From positions 1 to 7,344 of the forward strand of contig JALSQA010000416.1 in assembly GCA_026985685.1 (NCBI GenBank): 7,344 nt of DNA. The letters run 5' to 3'. A program made the translations under genes and the position numbers. How positions within the stretch are numbered: the stretch's first letter is position 1; each line of letters begins with the position of its first letter. This document shows, piece after piece, positions 1 to 7,038 of this stretch. The stretch is from Campylobacterales bacterium. GTDB taxonomy: Bacteria; Campylobacterota; Campylobacteria; Campylobacterales; QNZT01. Below the pieces are notes generated by a model that was given only the letters and a program-made list of their open reading frames with translations, had not been told where the DNA came from and searched no databases.

Positions 1-737
1 TTGTCTATTCGTATTACTACTGTTGCATGAAGATCATTTTGTGTAGATATGGTTCTTTGCCATTTTGACATGATTTTATCAGAAACAAAACTCCAGAATT
101 TATCATCTTCACCTTTTTTTCGATGCCTTGAAGTAGTTTGAGAGATTTGTAACTCTTCTAACATTTGTTGAGCTTTACGTCTTTTTTTTGCCTCTTTTTC
201 TCTGCGTTTTTTAGCTTCAAGTGCTTTTTTTCGTGCTTGTTTTGCTTTTTGTTTTTTAAGTCTGCTTGCACGGGCTTTTTCTTGCTTTATTTTCTCTTGC
301 ATAGCTTTTTGATACTTATCTGTTCTGACAGTAGAAAAAAGATCTTTAGCACTCTTTGCTTCTATGTCACGGCTCTCTTTCTTCTCTTGAACTTCTTTTT
401 CTTCTTTAACTGGTTTTTGTTTTACTTCTGGCTTTGGTTTGGGTTTTACAATCTCTTTTTCAGGCTTATTTTCTTCAGGTATAGCTTGATCTATAGGCAT
501 TGCCCGTACAGGTATCTTTGGAGTTTTTATTACTGGTTTAGGTTTTTGAACTACTTTTGGAGTATCAGGAACTAATGTATCTATATTTACTACAACTGCA
601 TCATCTACATTAAATCCATAATCTTTTTTCTTTTTTTCTTCATTAAAAAGACCAAAGACAAGAGAATATAAAACAAATAAATAGATAAAAACTGCGAAAA
701 ACAGTGCAATTATTTTATATGAAAATTTTTCAACCAT
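1..737 (-). CDS. tolA: TolA/TonB-like energy-transducing envelope protein (partial, 3' end outside window)
   Basis: An open frame of 245 codons begins with ATG at 737 and runs off the window edge without a stop. Residues 1-8 are short and cytoplasmic, and 9-31 form one hydrophobic membrane segment, a signal-anchor layout. A Pro/Lys-rich stretch (about 57-110, repeated KPKP-type units) resembles TonB. Residues 140-195 are a highly charged Lys/Arg/Ala/Glu helix like TolA domain II. From about 212 (FWSFVSDKIMSKW) to the edge (ATVVIRID) it looks like the start of a TolA/TonB C-terminal domain. It would span the periplasm and pass proton-motive-force-driven motion from the upstream ExbB/ExbD-type motor to the outer membrane, probably to Pal/TolB. 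The start overlaps the exbD stop by 8 bases, with no strong ribosome site, suggesting translational coupling. The membrane segment contains no His, unlike the SHLS motif of E. coli TolA. Gene order favours TolA over TonB; the missing C-terminus leaves this open. Confidence 0.85.
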   Translation of the reverse strand, partial: MVEKFSYKIIALFFAVFIYLFVLYSLVFGLFNEEKKKKDYGFNVDDAVVVNIDTLVPDTPKVVQKPKPVIKTPKIPVRAMPIDQAIPEENKPEKEIVKPKPKPEVKQKPVKEEKEVQEKKESRDIEAKSAKDLFSTVRTDKYQKAMQEKIKQEKARASRLKKQKAKQARKKALEAKKRREKEAKKRRKAQQMLEELQISQTTSRHRKKGEDDKFWSFVSDKIMSKWQRTISTQNDLHATVVIRID

Positions 738-1122
738 TAGTTACTAATGAAACTTTCGTAAAACCAGAATCTTTGATAACTTTTAATACATATATCACAT
801 CATCATATTTTAAATCTTTATCTGCCTTGATATAAACAACTGTACTTTTAGGATACTTTTTAGAACCCAAAACAAAATCATCAGCAAATGTATCATAACT
901 ATATTTATCATGTTTTATATAAATATTTTTTTTAGAATCAATACGAATAGAAAGATCTGGTATTTTATGTGTAGATTTTTGTGCAGAACCTTTTGGTAAA
1001 TTGATTTGCTCTTCATACTCCATTACAGGAGCAGTGACCATAAGTATAGCCATCAATACCAACATGATATCAACCAGTGGAGTGATATTTAAATCCGGAT
1101 TTTCATCCCAGTTAAAATTCAT
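730..1122 (-). CDS. exbD: ExbD/TolR family proton-channel subunit
   Basis: The 130-residue protein has the ExbD/TolR layout: a short cytoplasmic N-terminus, one membrane helix (about 13-33) and a periplasmic domain. The signature NITPLVDIMLVLMAILMV (12-29) carries the essential membrane Asp at D18, equivalent to TolR D23 and ExbD D25 of E. coli. The periplasmic domain shows the family pattern with VVYIKADKD (95-103) and a closing KVSLVTNG. With the upstream ExbB/TolQ it forms the inner-membrane motor that converts proton flow into force on the TolA-like partner encoded next. The ATG follows an AGAGG ribosome site that overlaps the exbB stop codon, with an 8-base gap between the genes. Sequence alone cannot separate ExbD from TolR; position after atpC and before a TolA-like gene favours the Tol role. 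In C. jejuni the equivalent gene is, from memory, annotated as an exbD paralogue. Confidence 0.92.
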   Translation of the reverse strand: MNFNWDENPDLNITPLVDIMLVLMAILMVTAPVMEYEEQINLPKGSAQKSTHKIPDLSIRIDSKKNIYIKHDKYSYDTFADDFVLGSKKYPKSTVVYIKADKDLKYDDVIYVLKVIKDSGFTKVSLVTNG

Positions 1123-1130
1123 ACAAACCT

Positions 1131-1703
1131 CTACTCATATAAAAATGCATCATCGGAAGTTAGTAAATCAACCTCTCTTTGAATCAAACTCATCAGCTCA
1201 TATGCCTTTCGCTTTAATAATACATGAGCACTATAAGCAGGTATAGCGACAAATATACCAGCAGCTGTTGCTACCAAAGCTTCACTGATTGCTGGAGCAA
1301 TTACTGTCAAAGAAGCAGTCTGTGCATCACCTAATTGATTAAAAGTATTTAAAATAGAAACAATAGTACCAAATAAACCGATAAAAGGTGCCGTTGAAGA
1401 GATTACCGAAAGCATAGAAAGATAAGAAGTAGATTTTTTTTCAGCAACACTCTTGCATATATCAAGAGAAGTTCTAGTTGTATTAGCATTTAAACAATTT
1501 CTCAAAATTGAATCTTGTTTAATATTTTTAGAACCACGTAAAAGAGTTTCAAGTGATTTTTTCTCAACCTTTTCCCAGCTATTGAGCGTCATATGTTTAC
1601 TAATCCAAATCCAGACAGTAATCATAAAATAGACAGAAAGCCATATAAATACCAGTGTGGAGATAACTCCGCCACTAGTAATATAGGTAAATAGAAGATT
1701 CAT
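1131..1703 (-). CDS. exbB: ExbB/TolQ family proton-channel subunit (MotA/TolQ/ExbB)
   Basis: The 190-residue polytopic protein has three membrane helices (about 12-34, 97-120, 142-165) and a cytoplasmic stretch at about 35-95, as in the MotA/TolQ/ExbB family. Family motifs are APFIGLFGTIVSI (105-117), which begins the second helix with a conserved Thr (T113), and IAPAISEALVATAAGIFVAIPA (135-156, a 22-residue block), with conserved E141 and T146 lining the channel. At 190 residues it is shorter than E. coli TolQ (about 230), mainly in the tails. It forms a pentameric channel around an ExbD/TolR dimer. The ATG lies 2 bases after the atpC stop with only a weak GGA upstream, so translation probably depends on ribosomes finishing atpC. 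That ties its output to the ATP synthase operon. TolQ is the likely role given the TolA-like gene two places downstream, but an ExbB name is equally defensible. Confidence 0.92.
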   Translation of the reverse strand: MNLLFTYITSGGVISTLVFIWLSVYFMITVWIWISKHMTLNSWEKVEKKSLETLLRGSKNIKQDSILRNCLNANTTRTSLDICKSVAEKKSTSYLSMLSVISSTAPFIGLFGTIVSILNTFNQLGDAQTASLTVIAPAISEALVATAAGIFVAIPAYSAHVLLKRKAYELMSLIQREVDLLTSDDAFLYE

Positions 1704-1705
1704 AT

Positions 1706-2095
1706 TTAAAATCCGCTCTTTGCAGCACTTTCAAGTTTTGCAGTAGCTGCGGCGATGGCAACATCAGAATCGCTCATACTTTTAATAAGATCTTTTGCCT
1801 TTTCTAAGTTTTTAGCTATTTCATCTGAAGTACCACCAACAGCAACAGCACCATCTGCCAGGACACTGACTTTAGTACCGTCAACTTTTGCATGACCCCA
1901 GTTAATAGCGATAAGTTCTTTTGAATTATCAGCTTTTACAACTTCAATTACACCGCTTGAAAGTGTTGTTACCAATGAAGCATGATTTGGTAAAACACCA
2001 AATTCACCTTCACTTCCTGGAAGTGTAACACTTAAAACATCACCTTCAAAAATCATTCCATGTGGAGTTACAATCTCCATTTTCATTGTAGCCAT
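1706..2095 (-). CDS. atpC: F1Fo ATP synthase epsilon subunit
   Basis: The 129-residue protein is the central-stalk epsilon subunit. Residues 1-85 form the N-terminal beta-sandwich with the family motif LPGSEGEFGVLPNHA (25-39). Residues about 90-129 form a helical hairpin. The subunit sits on gamma and the c-ring, and in many bacteria its C-terminal helices inhibit ATP hydrolysis. Here the second helix ends at SGF and is about ten residues shorter than in E. coli epsilon (139 residues), without the basic tail. The ATG at 2095 is preceded by AAAGGA with 6 bases of spacing. An in-frame ATG three codons later is a possible alternative, but its distance from that site is less good. It lies 34 bases after atpD, across a small hairpin, and 2 bases before exbB. 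Confidence 0.97.
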   Translation of the reverse strand: MATMKMEIVTPHGMIFEGDVLSVTLPGSEGEFGVLPNHASLVTTLSSGVIEVVKADNSKELIAINWGHAKVDGTKVSVLADGAVAVGGTSDEIAKNLEKAKDLIKSMSDSDVAIAAATAKLESAAKSGF

Positions 2096-2110
2096 TAATT
2101 ATCCTTTAGT

Positions 2111-2135
2111 AAAAGAGGAGGGATAATCCCTACCC
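2111..2135 (-). other. Hairpin with short U-run at the atpD-atpC junction
   Basis: Read on the coding strand, AGGG-ATTAT-CCCT forms a 4-bp stem with a 5-base loop. Outside it, a U/C mismatch is followed by three more pairs (G-C, G-U, G-C), and then four Ts. The structure contains the atpD stop codon and lies just before the atpC ribosome site. It could be a weak attenuator, an RNA processing or stability element, or chance. It is too weak to be a confident terminator, and the genes downstream clearly belong to the same run. Confidence 0.4.
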
Positions 2136-3527
2136 TTTCATCTTCTCAGCTTTTTCAATCGCCTCTTGTATACTTCCTACCATATAAAATGCATTTTCAG
2201 GCATATGGTCATATTTACCTTCAAGAATACCTTTAAATGCTTCTAAAGTTTCTTCAAGTGTTACATATTTTCCTGGACTTCCTGTAAATACTTCTGCAAC
2301 AAAGAATGGTTGAGAAAGAAATTTTTCAATTTTTCTTGCTCTTTCAACGATTTGTTTATCTTCTTCACTAAGCTCATCCATACCAAGAATAGCGATAATA
2401 TCTTGAAGATCTTTATATTTTTGTAAAATTGACTGAACACCACGTGCTATAGAATAGTGATCATCACCGATGATTACAGGATCAAGCATTCTTGAAGTTG
2501 AATCAAGTGGATCAACCGCAGGATAGATACCTTTTTCTGCAATACTTCTGTTAAGAACTGTTGTAGCATCAAGGTGAGCAAAAACAGTAGCAGGAGCAGG
2601 ATCAGTAAGATCATCCGCAGGTACATAAACAGCCTGAACTGATGTAATAGAACCTTTTTTAGTTGATGTAATTCTCTCTTGTAATGCACCCATCTCACGT
2701 GCTAATGTTGGCTGATAACCAACAGCTGAAGGGATACGTCCAAGAAGTGCTGACATCTCTGAACCTGATTGTGCAAATCTAAAGATATTATCGATAAACA
2801 TCAATACATCAAGACCCATCTCATCTCTAAAATACTCAGCCATAGTAATACCCGTTAAAGCGATTCTGTTTCTTGCTCCTGGAGGCTCACTCATCTGACC
2901 ATAGCACAGTGCAACTTTATCAAGTACGTTTGATTCTTTCATCTCTTCATAAAGGTCATTACCTTCACGTGTTCTCTCACCAACACCAGCAAATACAGAA
3001 TAACCACTATGTTTAAATGCAACATTATGAATCAATTCCATGATAATAACCGTTTTACCAACACCGGCACCACCAAACAATCCAACTTTACCACCTTTTG
3101 CATATGGTGCTAATAAATCAACAACTTTAATTCCTGTTTCAAAGATTTCTGATTTTGTACTTTGATCTTCAAATGCAGGAGGATCTCTGTGAATTGACCA
3201 CTCTTGTTTAGCATTTACTTCACCAGCATCATCAATAGATTCACCAATTACGTTAAAAATTCTTCCAAGAACTTCTTCACCAACAGGTACTTTGATTGGG
3301 CTTCCTAATGCTTTTACTTTTTGACCTCTTGTCAAACCTTCACTCATATCCATAGCAATTGTTCTTACTCTGTTATCACCAACAATAGCAGCTACTTCAA
3401 GGATAAGCTTTTGTTTAGCTCCCTCTACTTCATAATTTACTTCAATCGCTTCATTGATTTCGGGCAAATAACCTTCAAAATCAACATCTACAACAGGTCC
3501 GATAACCTGTGAAATAACACCTTCCAT
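2130..3527 (-). CDS. atpD: F1Fo ATP synthase beta subunit (catalytic)
   Basis: The 465-residue catalytic subunit makes ATP from ADP and phosphate at the alpha/beta interface of F1. Visible motifs are Walker A GGAGVGKT (152-159, K158 and T159), catalytic Glu in GVGERTREG (E184, R185), Walker B VLMFIDNI (241-248, D246), the adenine-pocket Tyr Y335, the family signature PAVDPLDSTS (336-345), and DELSEED (384-390), which contacts gamma. Length and domain order (beta-barrel 1-75, nucleotide domain 76-350, helical C-domain) are standard and nothing is missing. The ATG at 3527 has a strong AAAAGGAG site with 8 bases of spacing, matching the high beta stoichiometry (3 per F1). The stop codon TAG is embedded in a hairpin that reaches into the atpC leader. 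Confidence 0.99.
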   Translation of the reverse strand: MEGVISQVIGPVVDVDFEGYLPEINEAIEVNYEVEGAKQKLILEVAAIVGDNRVRTIAMDMSEGLTRGQKVKALGSPIKVPVGEEVLGRIFNVIGESIDDAGEVNAKQEWSIHRDPPAFEDQSTKSEIFETGIKVVDLLAPYAKGGKVGLFGGAGVGKTVIIMELIHNVAFKHSGYSVFAGVGERTREGNDLYEEMKESNVLDKVALCYGQMSEPPGARNRIALTGITMAEYFRDEMGLDVLMFIDNIFRFAQSGSEMSALLGRIPSAVGYQPTLAREMGALQERITSTKKGSITSVQAVYVPADDLTDPAPATVFAHLDATTVLNRSIAEKGIYPAVDPLDSTSRMLDPVIIGDDHYSIARGVQSILQKYKDLQDIIAILGMDELSEEDKQIVERARKIEKFLSQPFFVAEVFTGSPGKYVTLEETLEAFKGILEGKYDHMPENAFYMVGSIQEAIEKAEKMKG

Positions 3528-3535
3528 CTATAATG

Positions 3536-3543
3536 CTCCTTTT
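3536..3543 (-). promoter_or_regulatory. Ribosome binding site for atpD
   Basis: AAAAGGAG lies 8 bases upstream of the ATG at 3527, in the 35-base atpG-atpD gap. Like the atpA site it is a full consensus, in contrast to the weak, overlapping sites of exbB and tolA. Confidence 0.8.
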
Positions 3544-3562
3544 ACCTATTTATCTTTTATTT

Positions 3563-4444
3563 TTATAGTGCTTCCATACCACTGATGATTTCAATCAATT
3601 CAGTCGTAATCGCTTCTTGTCTTGCTTTGTTGTATTGAATAGTCAATTGATTAACACGCTCTTTTGCATTGTTTGTTGCATTGTCCATAGCCTGCATTCT
3701 AGCACTGTGCTCAGCTGCAAGTGAGTCAATAAGTGCATAAAACATATTGTATTCAAAATACTTTCTTACCAATTCATCTAAGATTTTTTCTTCATCTTCT
3801 GCTTCGATTTCCATCATAGATTCATTGATTTTATCATCCATATCCATAGTCTCTACAGGCATGAGGTTTAATGTTTTCATCTCCTGGGTTATCATGTTTT
3901 TATAACCATTGTGAATCAAAACTATCATATCCGTATCACCAGCTACAAATGAATCTACAGCAGCTTGAATAACTTCCTGTGCTTTTTCATAAGTAGGTGC
4001 AGCACTGATTCCAATATATTTTTCAAGTATATCTACTCCTTGAAAATTAAAAAAATCAATACCTTTTCTACCAACACAGCGAAGTCTGATATTTGCACCT
4101 TTTGAACCATAAAGTTCACTAATACGTTTTACCTCTTTGATCGTCTGTGCATTAAATCCGCCACAAAGACCTTTATCTGCTGTTACAAAAAGTATATCTA
4201 CAGTTTTTGGATTTTCTACTTTATTAAAAAATTTACTAGTAGATCCACCTACTTTAAATTTATTAATCTTTTCAGAAATCTCAAAAAGCATATCATTCAA
4301 TTTATCAGCATAAAGGCGTGCACGTTTCGCTGCCTCTTCTGCACGCCTGAGCTTTGCAGTAGAGACGAGTTTCATCGCACGTGTTGTCTTTTGTGTATTT
4401 TTTACACTTTTGATATTTCTTTTTATATCTTTTAGATTTGCCAT
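3563..4444 (-). CDS. atpG: F1Fo ATP synthase gamma subunit (rotor shaft)
   Basis: The 293-residue protein is the rotating central shaft inside the alpha3beta3 ring. The N-terminal helix begins with the conserved block around NLKDIKRNIKSV and TRAMKLVSTAKLRRA (21-35). The middle domain has TADKGLCGGFN (88-98). The C-terminal helix ends with the family signature ITTELIEIISGMEAL (279-293), preceded by SARMQAMDNATNNA (247-260). Length is normal for a bacterial gamma. An acidic insert at about 201-220 (DMDDKINESM followed by EIEAEDEEK) lies in the variable region and is unremarkable. The ATG at 4444 is 8 bases after the atpA stop; its AAGG ribosome site overlaps that stop, so it is likely coupled to atpA. 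Confidence 0.98.
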   Translation of the reverse strand: MANLKDIKRNIKSVKNTQKTTRAMKLVSTAKLRRAEEAAKRARLYADKLNDMLFEISEKINKFKVGGSTSKFFNKVENPKTVDILFVTADKGLCGGFNAQTIKEVKRISELYGSKGANIRLRCVGRKGIDFFNFQGVDILEKYIGISAAPTYEKAQEVIQAAVDSFVAGDTDMIVLIHNGYKNMITQEMKTLNLMPVETMDMDDKINESMMEIEAEDEEKILDELVRKYFEYNMFYALIDSLAAEHSARMQAMDNATNNAKERVNQLTIQYNKARQEAITTELIEIISGMEAL

Positions 4445-4452
4445 ATTAAACC

Positions 4453-5970
4453 TTATTTAACTACAAAAGTTGATTTAAATTCATCCAGGACTTTATTTAA
4501 AAGATCTTTTGTGTCATCATCTATCTTTTTATTTGTTGCAATATCTGTTAATAACTGTGGATATTTTGCTTCTACAAATGGATAAAGTTCAGCTTCAAAC
4601 TTTGTAACATCAGAAGCTGGTAAATCATCAAGATAACCATTTGCACCAGCATAAATAATCACAACTTGTTTTTCAATTGGTAAAGGAGAGTATGGTCCTT
4701 GTTTTAGTACTTCAACCATTCTTTCACCACGCTCTAACTGATTTCTACTTGTTTCATCAAGATCAGAAGCAAATTGTGCAAATGCCTGTAACTCTCTATA
4801 TTGAGCCAGATCAAGTCTTAGTGTACCAGAAACTTGTTTAGTAGCTTTAATTTGAGCAGCACCACCAACACGAGAAACAGATAAACCAACATTGATAGCA
4901 GGTCTGATACCTGAGTTAAATAGATCAGTCTCTAAGAATATCTGACCATCTGTAATAGAAATAACATTTGTCGGAATATAAGCAGAAACATCACCAGCTT
5001 GTGTTTCAATGATTGGCAATGCAGTCATAGAACCAGCACCTAAATCATCATTTAATTTAGCAGCACGCTCTAGCAATCTTGAGTGAAGATAGAAAACATC
5101 ACCTGGATACGCTTCACGTCCCGGAGGTCTTCTTAAGATAAGTGACATTTCACGATAAGCAATCGCGTGTTTTGTAAGATCATCATAAACGATTAAAGCA
5201 TGTTTTCCATTATCTCTGAAAAACTCACCCATTGTTACACCAGCATATGGTGCAAGGAATTGAAGTGCAGATGATTCACTTGCAGCAGCGTTTACTATGA
5301 TAGTATAATCCATAGCACCGTGCTCTTCAAGTTTTTTAACAACTTGTGCAACAGTAGACTGTTTTTGACCAATTGCTACATAAATACAAACAACATCCTG
5401 TCCTTTTTGATTGATAATCGCATCAATTGCAACAGTTGTTTTACCAGTTTGTCTATCACCGATAATAAGCTCTCTTTGTCCTCTACCGATTGGAACCAAA
5501 GCATCAATAGCTTTAATACCTGTCTGAAGTGGCTCATGTACAGATTTTCTTGCCATGATTCCAGGAGCTTTTTCTTCAACAAAACGCTCTTCTTTTGCAT
5601 TTATAGCACCTTTACCGTCGATTGCTTCACCAAGTGGATTAACCACTCTTCCTATCATCTCATCACCAACAGGTACTTTAAGCAATCTACCAAGTCTTTT
5701 AACGCTTGAACCCTCTTTAATATCGCCACCTTTTCCAAGAACAACGATACCTACAACTGATTCTTCAAGGTTAAGAGCCATACCACGGTCACCACTCTCA
5801 AACTCTACCATTTCACCAGCCATAACATTGTTAAGACCGTAAACTCTGGCAATACCATCTGCAAACTGGATAACTTTACCCGTTTCTTCAATATCTACGT
5901 TTAATTCAAAATTTTCAATTCTTTCCTGAATTAACGAACTGATTTCATCAGCTTTAATTTTTGCACTCAC
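4453..5970 (-). CDS. atpA: F1Fo ATP synthase alpha subunit
   Basis: The 505-residue non-catalytic nucleotide-binding subunit alternates with beta in F1. Motifs are Walker A GDRQTGKT (171-178), Walker B ALIVYDDL (258-265) and the family signature PAINVGLSVS (357-366), followed by R367, the arginine finger that reaches into the beta catalytic site. The N-terminal block ADEISSLIQERIENF (7-21) is the delta-binding helix. The stretch GKVIQFADGIARVYGL (31-46) begins the beta-barrel. Length is standard. The start codon is GTG at 5970, chosen because AAAGGAG sits 6 bases upstream and no closer in-frame ATG fits the family N-terminus. It follows atpH by 18 bases and precedes atpG by 8. Confidence 0.99.
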   Translation of the reverse strand: MSAKIKADEISSLIQERIENFELNVDIEETGKVIQFADGIARVYGLNNVMAGEMVEFESGDRGMALNLEESVVGIVVLGKGGDIKEGSSVKRLGRLLKVPVGDEMIGRVVNPLGEAIDGKGAINAKEERFVEEKAPGIMARKSVHEPLQTGIKAIDALVPIGRGQRELIIGDRQTGKTTVAIDAIINQKGQDVVCIYVAIGQKQSTVAQVVKKLEEHGAMDYTIIVNAAASESSALQFLAPYAGVTMGEFFRDNGKHALIVYDDLTKHAIAYREMSLILRRPPGREAYPGDVFYLHSRLLERAAKLNDDLGAGSMTALPIIETQAGDVSAYIPTNVISITDGQIFLETDLFNSGIRPAINVGLSVSRVGGAAQIKATKQVSGTLRLDLAQYRELQAFAQFASDLDETSRNQLERGERMVEVLKQGPYSPLPIEKQVVIIYAGANGYLDDLPASDVTKFEAELYPFVEAKYPQLLTDIATNKKIDDDTKDLLNKVLDEFKSTFVVK

Positions 5971-5976
5971 TAACTT

Positions 5977-5983
5977 CTCCTTT
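5977..5983 (-). promoter_or_regulatory. Ribosome binding site for atpA (GTG start)
   Basis: AAAGGAG lies 6 bases upstream of the GTG at 5970 in the 18-base atpH-atpA gap. This strong site supports the non-ATG start and is suited to the high alpha stoichiometry. Confidence 0.8.
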
Positions 5984-5988
5984 ATAAT

Positions 5989-6516
5989 TTATATAGCACT
6001 TAAAATTGTCTGTTCAATTTGTTGCTTTAATCTATCCGTAGATAATCCAATCTCTACACCTAAACTATCAATCTCAACTTTCATACCGTTATAATCTGTT
6101 ACTTTGTTTTCTAACTTGATTGTAGAATCAAATTTTTTAGATAAAACAGTTTCTATATCTTTTAGTTTATCTTTATTAACTTTCTTTTGGCTTATCAAAA
6201 CACCATTAAAAGTATTGTTTTTCAGAGCTATACGATCTTTCAATTCTGATGCAATTGCTGGTATATGCTCTAATCTATCATTTAAAGAGAGTAATTTTAT
6301 AAAATTGATAATTTTTTGATCTTTTGTATCAATTAAATTTGCAATGAACTCTGCTTTTTGATCTTTACTTACATCTGGTGATTGAATAATAGAAATAAAT
6401 TTATTATTTTTAAATGCTTTGCTTATACTATCAAATCCTTCAGATAGTGTTATGATCTCTTTATCATCCATACTAGCCATCAAAGCTTTGACATATTTTT
6501 TTGCTATATCACTCAT
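5989..6516 (-). CDS. atpH: F1Fo ATP synthase delta subunit
   Basis: The 175-residue protein is the delta (OSCP-like) subunit, which caps F1 and ties it to the b/b' peripheral stalk. The N-terminal helical domain begins DIAKKYVKALM (3-13), the usual Tyr-Ala-x-AL-type opening. The C-terminal domain carries the conserved strand-turn pattern NGMKVEIDSLGVEIGLS (143-159) and then a helix rich in Leu and Gln. Overall similarity is low, as expected for delta, and the assignment also rests on its slot between b and alpha. The ATG lies one base after the atpF stop (TAA-A-ATG). An AAGG sits about 8 bases upstream within the atpF end, so the pair is probably translationally coupled. Confidence 0.95.
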   Translation of the reverse strand: MSDIAKKYVKALMASMDDKEIITLSEGFDSISKAFKNNKFISIIQSPDVSKDQKAEFIANLIDTKDQKIINFIKLLSLNDRLEHIPAIASELKDRIALKNNTFNGVLISQKKVNKDKLKDIETVLSKKFDSTIKLENKVTDYNGMKVEIDSLGVEIGLSTDRLKQQIEQTILSAI

Positions 6517-6517
6517 T

Positions 6518-7033
6518 TTAAGCTACCTTTTTTTTGATGATATTTAAAAAGTCATCATTACTAAGTTTGATTTTACCTTCAGCAAATAGTGTATCAATAA
6601 CTTCTGATACAACTTCTTTACTCATCTTTTTCTCTTCTATTTGCATTCTTTCTTCAAAAGCTTTTTCTAAGTGAGATATCTCTGACTGAGCATCTTTAGC
6701 AATTTTTTCTTCTAAAAGAACAGCCTCTTTTTGTGCTAACTCTACTAACTCTTTTGCTTTTTCATCAGCCTCTTTTACACCACTTAAAGCATCTTCTTTA
6801 GCTTTCTTTGCAGAATTTAACTGCTCTTGTATATTAGTAAGCTGACTTGCTATTTGGTTAGTTCTTCCTTTGAAAAAGGCTTTTATCTTATCTGCAATCA
6901 AATAATACAATATCCCTGCAAATATTATAAAGTTGACACTCCTTGCCATAATATCTGTTCCTTCATGAGCTTCGCCCTCAGACGCAAACACTATAGCAGG
7001 TAACAAAAGTATAAATAAATATTTAAATTTCAA
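6518..7033 (-). CDS. atpF: F1Fo ATP synthase b subunit (peripheral stalk)
   Basis: With the start chosen here the protein has 171 residues: a signal-peptide-like N-terminus (Lys at 2 and 4, hydrophobic 5-16, a VFA-S site near 15-18), a short acidic periplasmic stretch (SEGEAHEG), one membrane helix (about 33-48), and a long Ala/Glu/Lys coiled coil (50-145) that forms the stator with b' and delta. A TTG at 7033 is preferred over the in-frame GTG at 7039. AAGGAG lies 5 bases before the TTG but overlaps the GTG, so the GTG cannot use it. The GTG start would add only two residues. Two b-type genes side by side (b' then b) are typical of Campylobacterota, cyanobacteria and photosynthetic bacteria and suggest a b/b' heterodimer. 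It follows atpF' by 11 bases. Confidence 0.95.
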   Translation of the reverse strand: MKFKYLFILLLPAIVFASEGEAHEGTDIMARSVNFIIFAGILYYLIADKIKAFFKGRTNQIASQLTNIQEQLNSAKKAKEDALSGVKEADEKAKELVELAQKEAVLLEEKIAKDAQSEISHLEKAFEERMQIEEKKMSKEVVSEVIDTLFAEGKIKLSNDDFLNIIKKKVA

Positions 7034-7038
7034 CTGCA

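Noticed and set aside
166..320. Possible simple repeat tract of A/T-rich triplets
   Set aside because: The repetition comes from Lys/Arg/Ala codons of the charged helix of the TolA-like protein and does not form exact tandem units.
165..575. Plus-strand open frame of 136 codons rich in Phe, Leu and Tyr
   Set aside because: It lies opposite the tolA-like gene; the Phe/Leu/Tyr bias is the complement of its Lys/Glu-rich, A-rich codons. It has no ribosome site or family resemblance.
1001..1246. Plus-strand open frame across the exbB/exbD junction
   Set aside because: It is antisense to two well-supported family genes and shows no recognisable protein features.
2261..2698. Minus-strand open frames within atpD in an alternative frame
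   Set aside because: They are frame-shifted readings of conserved beta-subunit sequence and have no ribosome sites.
5320..5842. Two plus-strand open frames opposite atpA
   Set aside because: Both are mirror frames of the highly conserved atpA coding sequence, with low-complexity Ser/Asn/Pro-rich composition.
6515..6540. T-rich run on the plus strand near the atpF end, resembling a terminator tail
   Set aside because: It is the complement of Lys codons at the atpF C-terminus, and no GC-rich stem precedes it on either strand.
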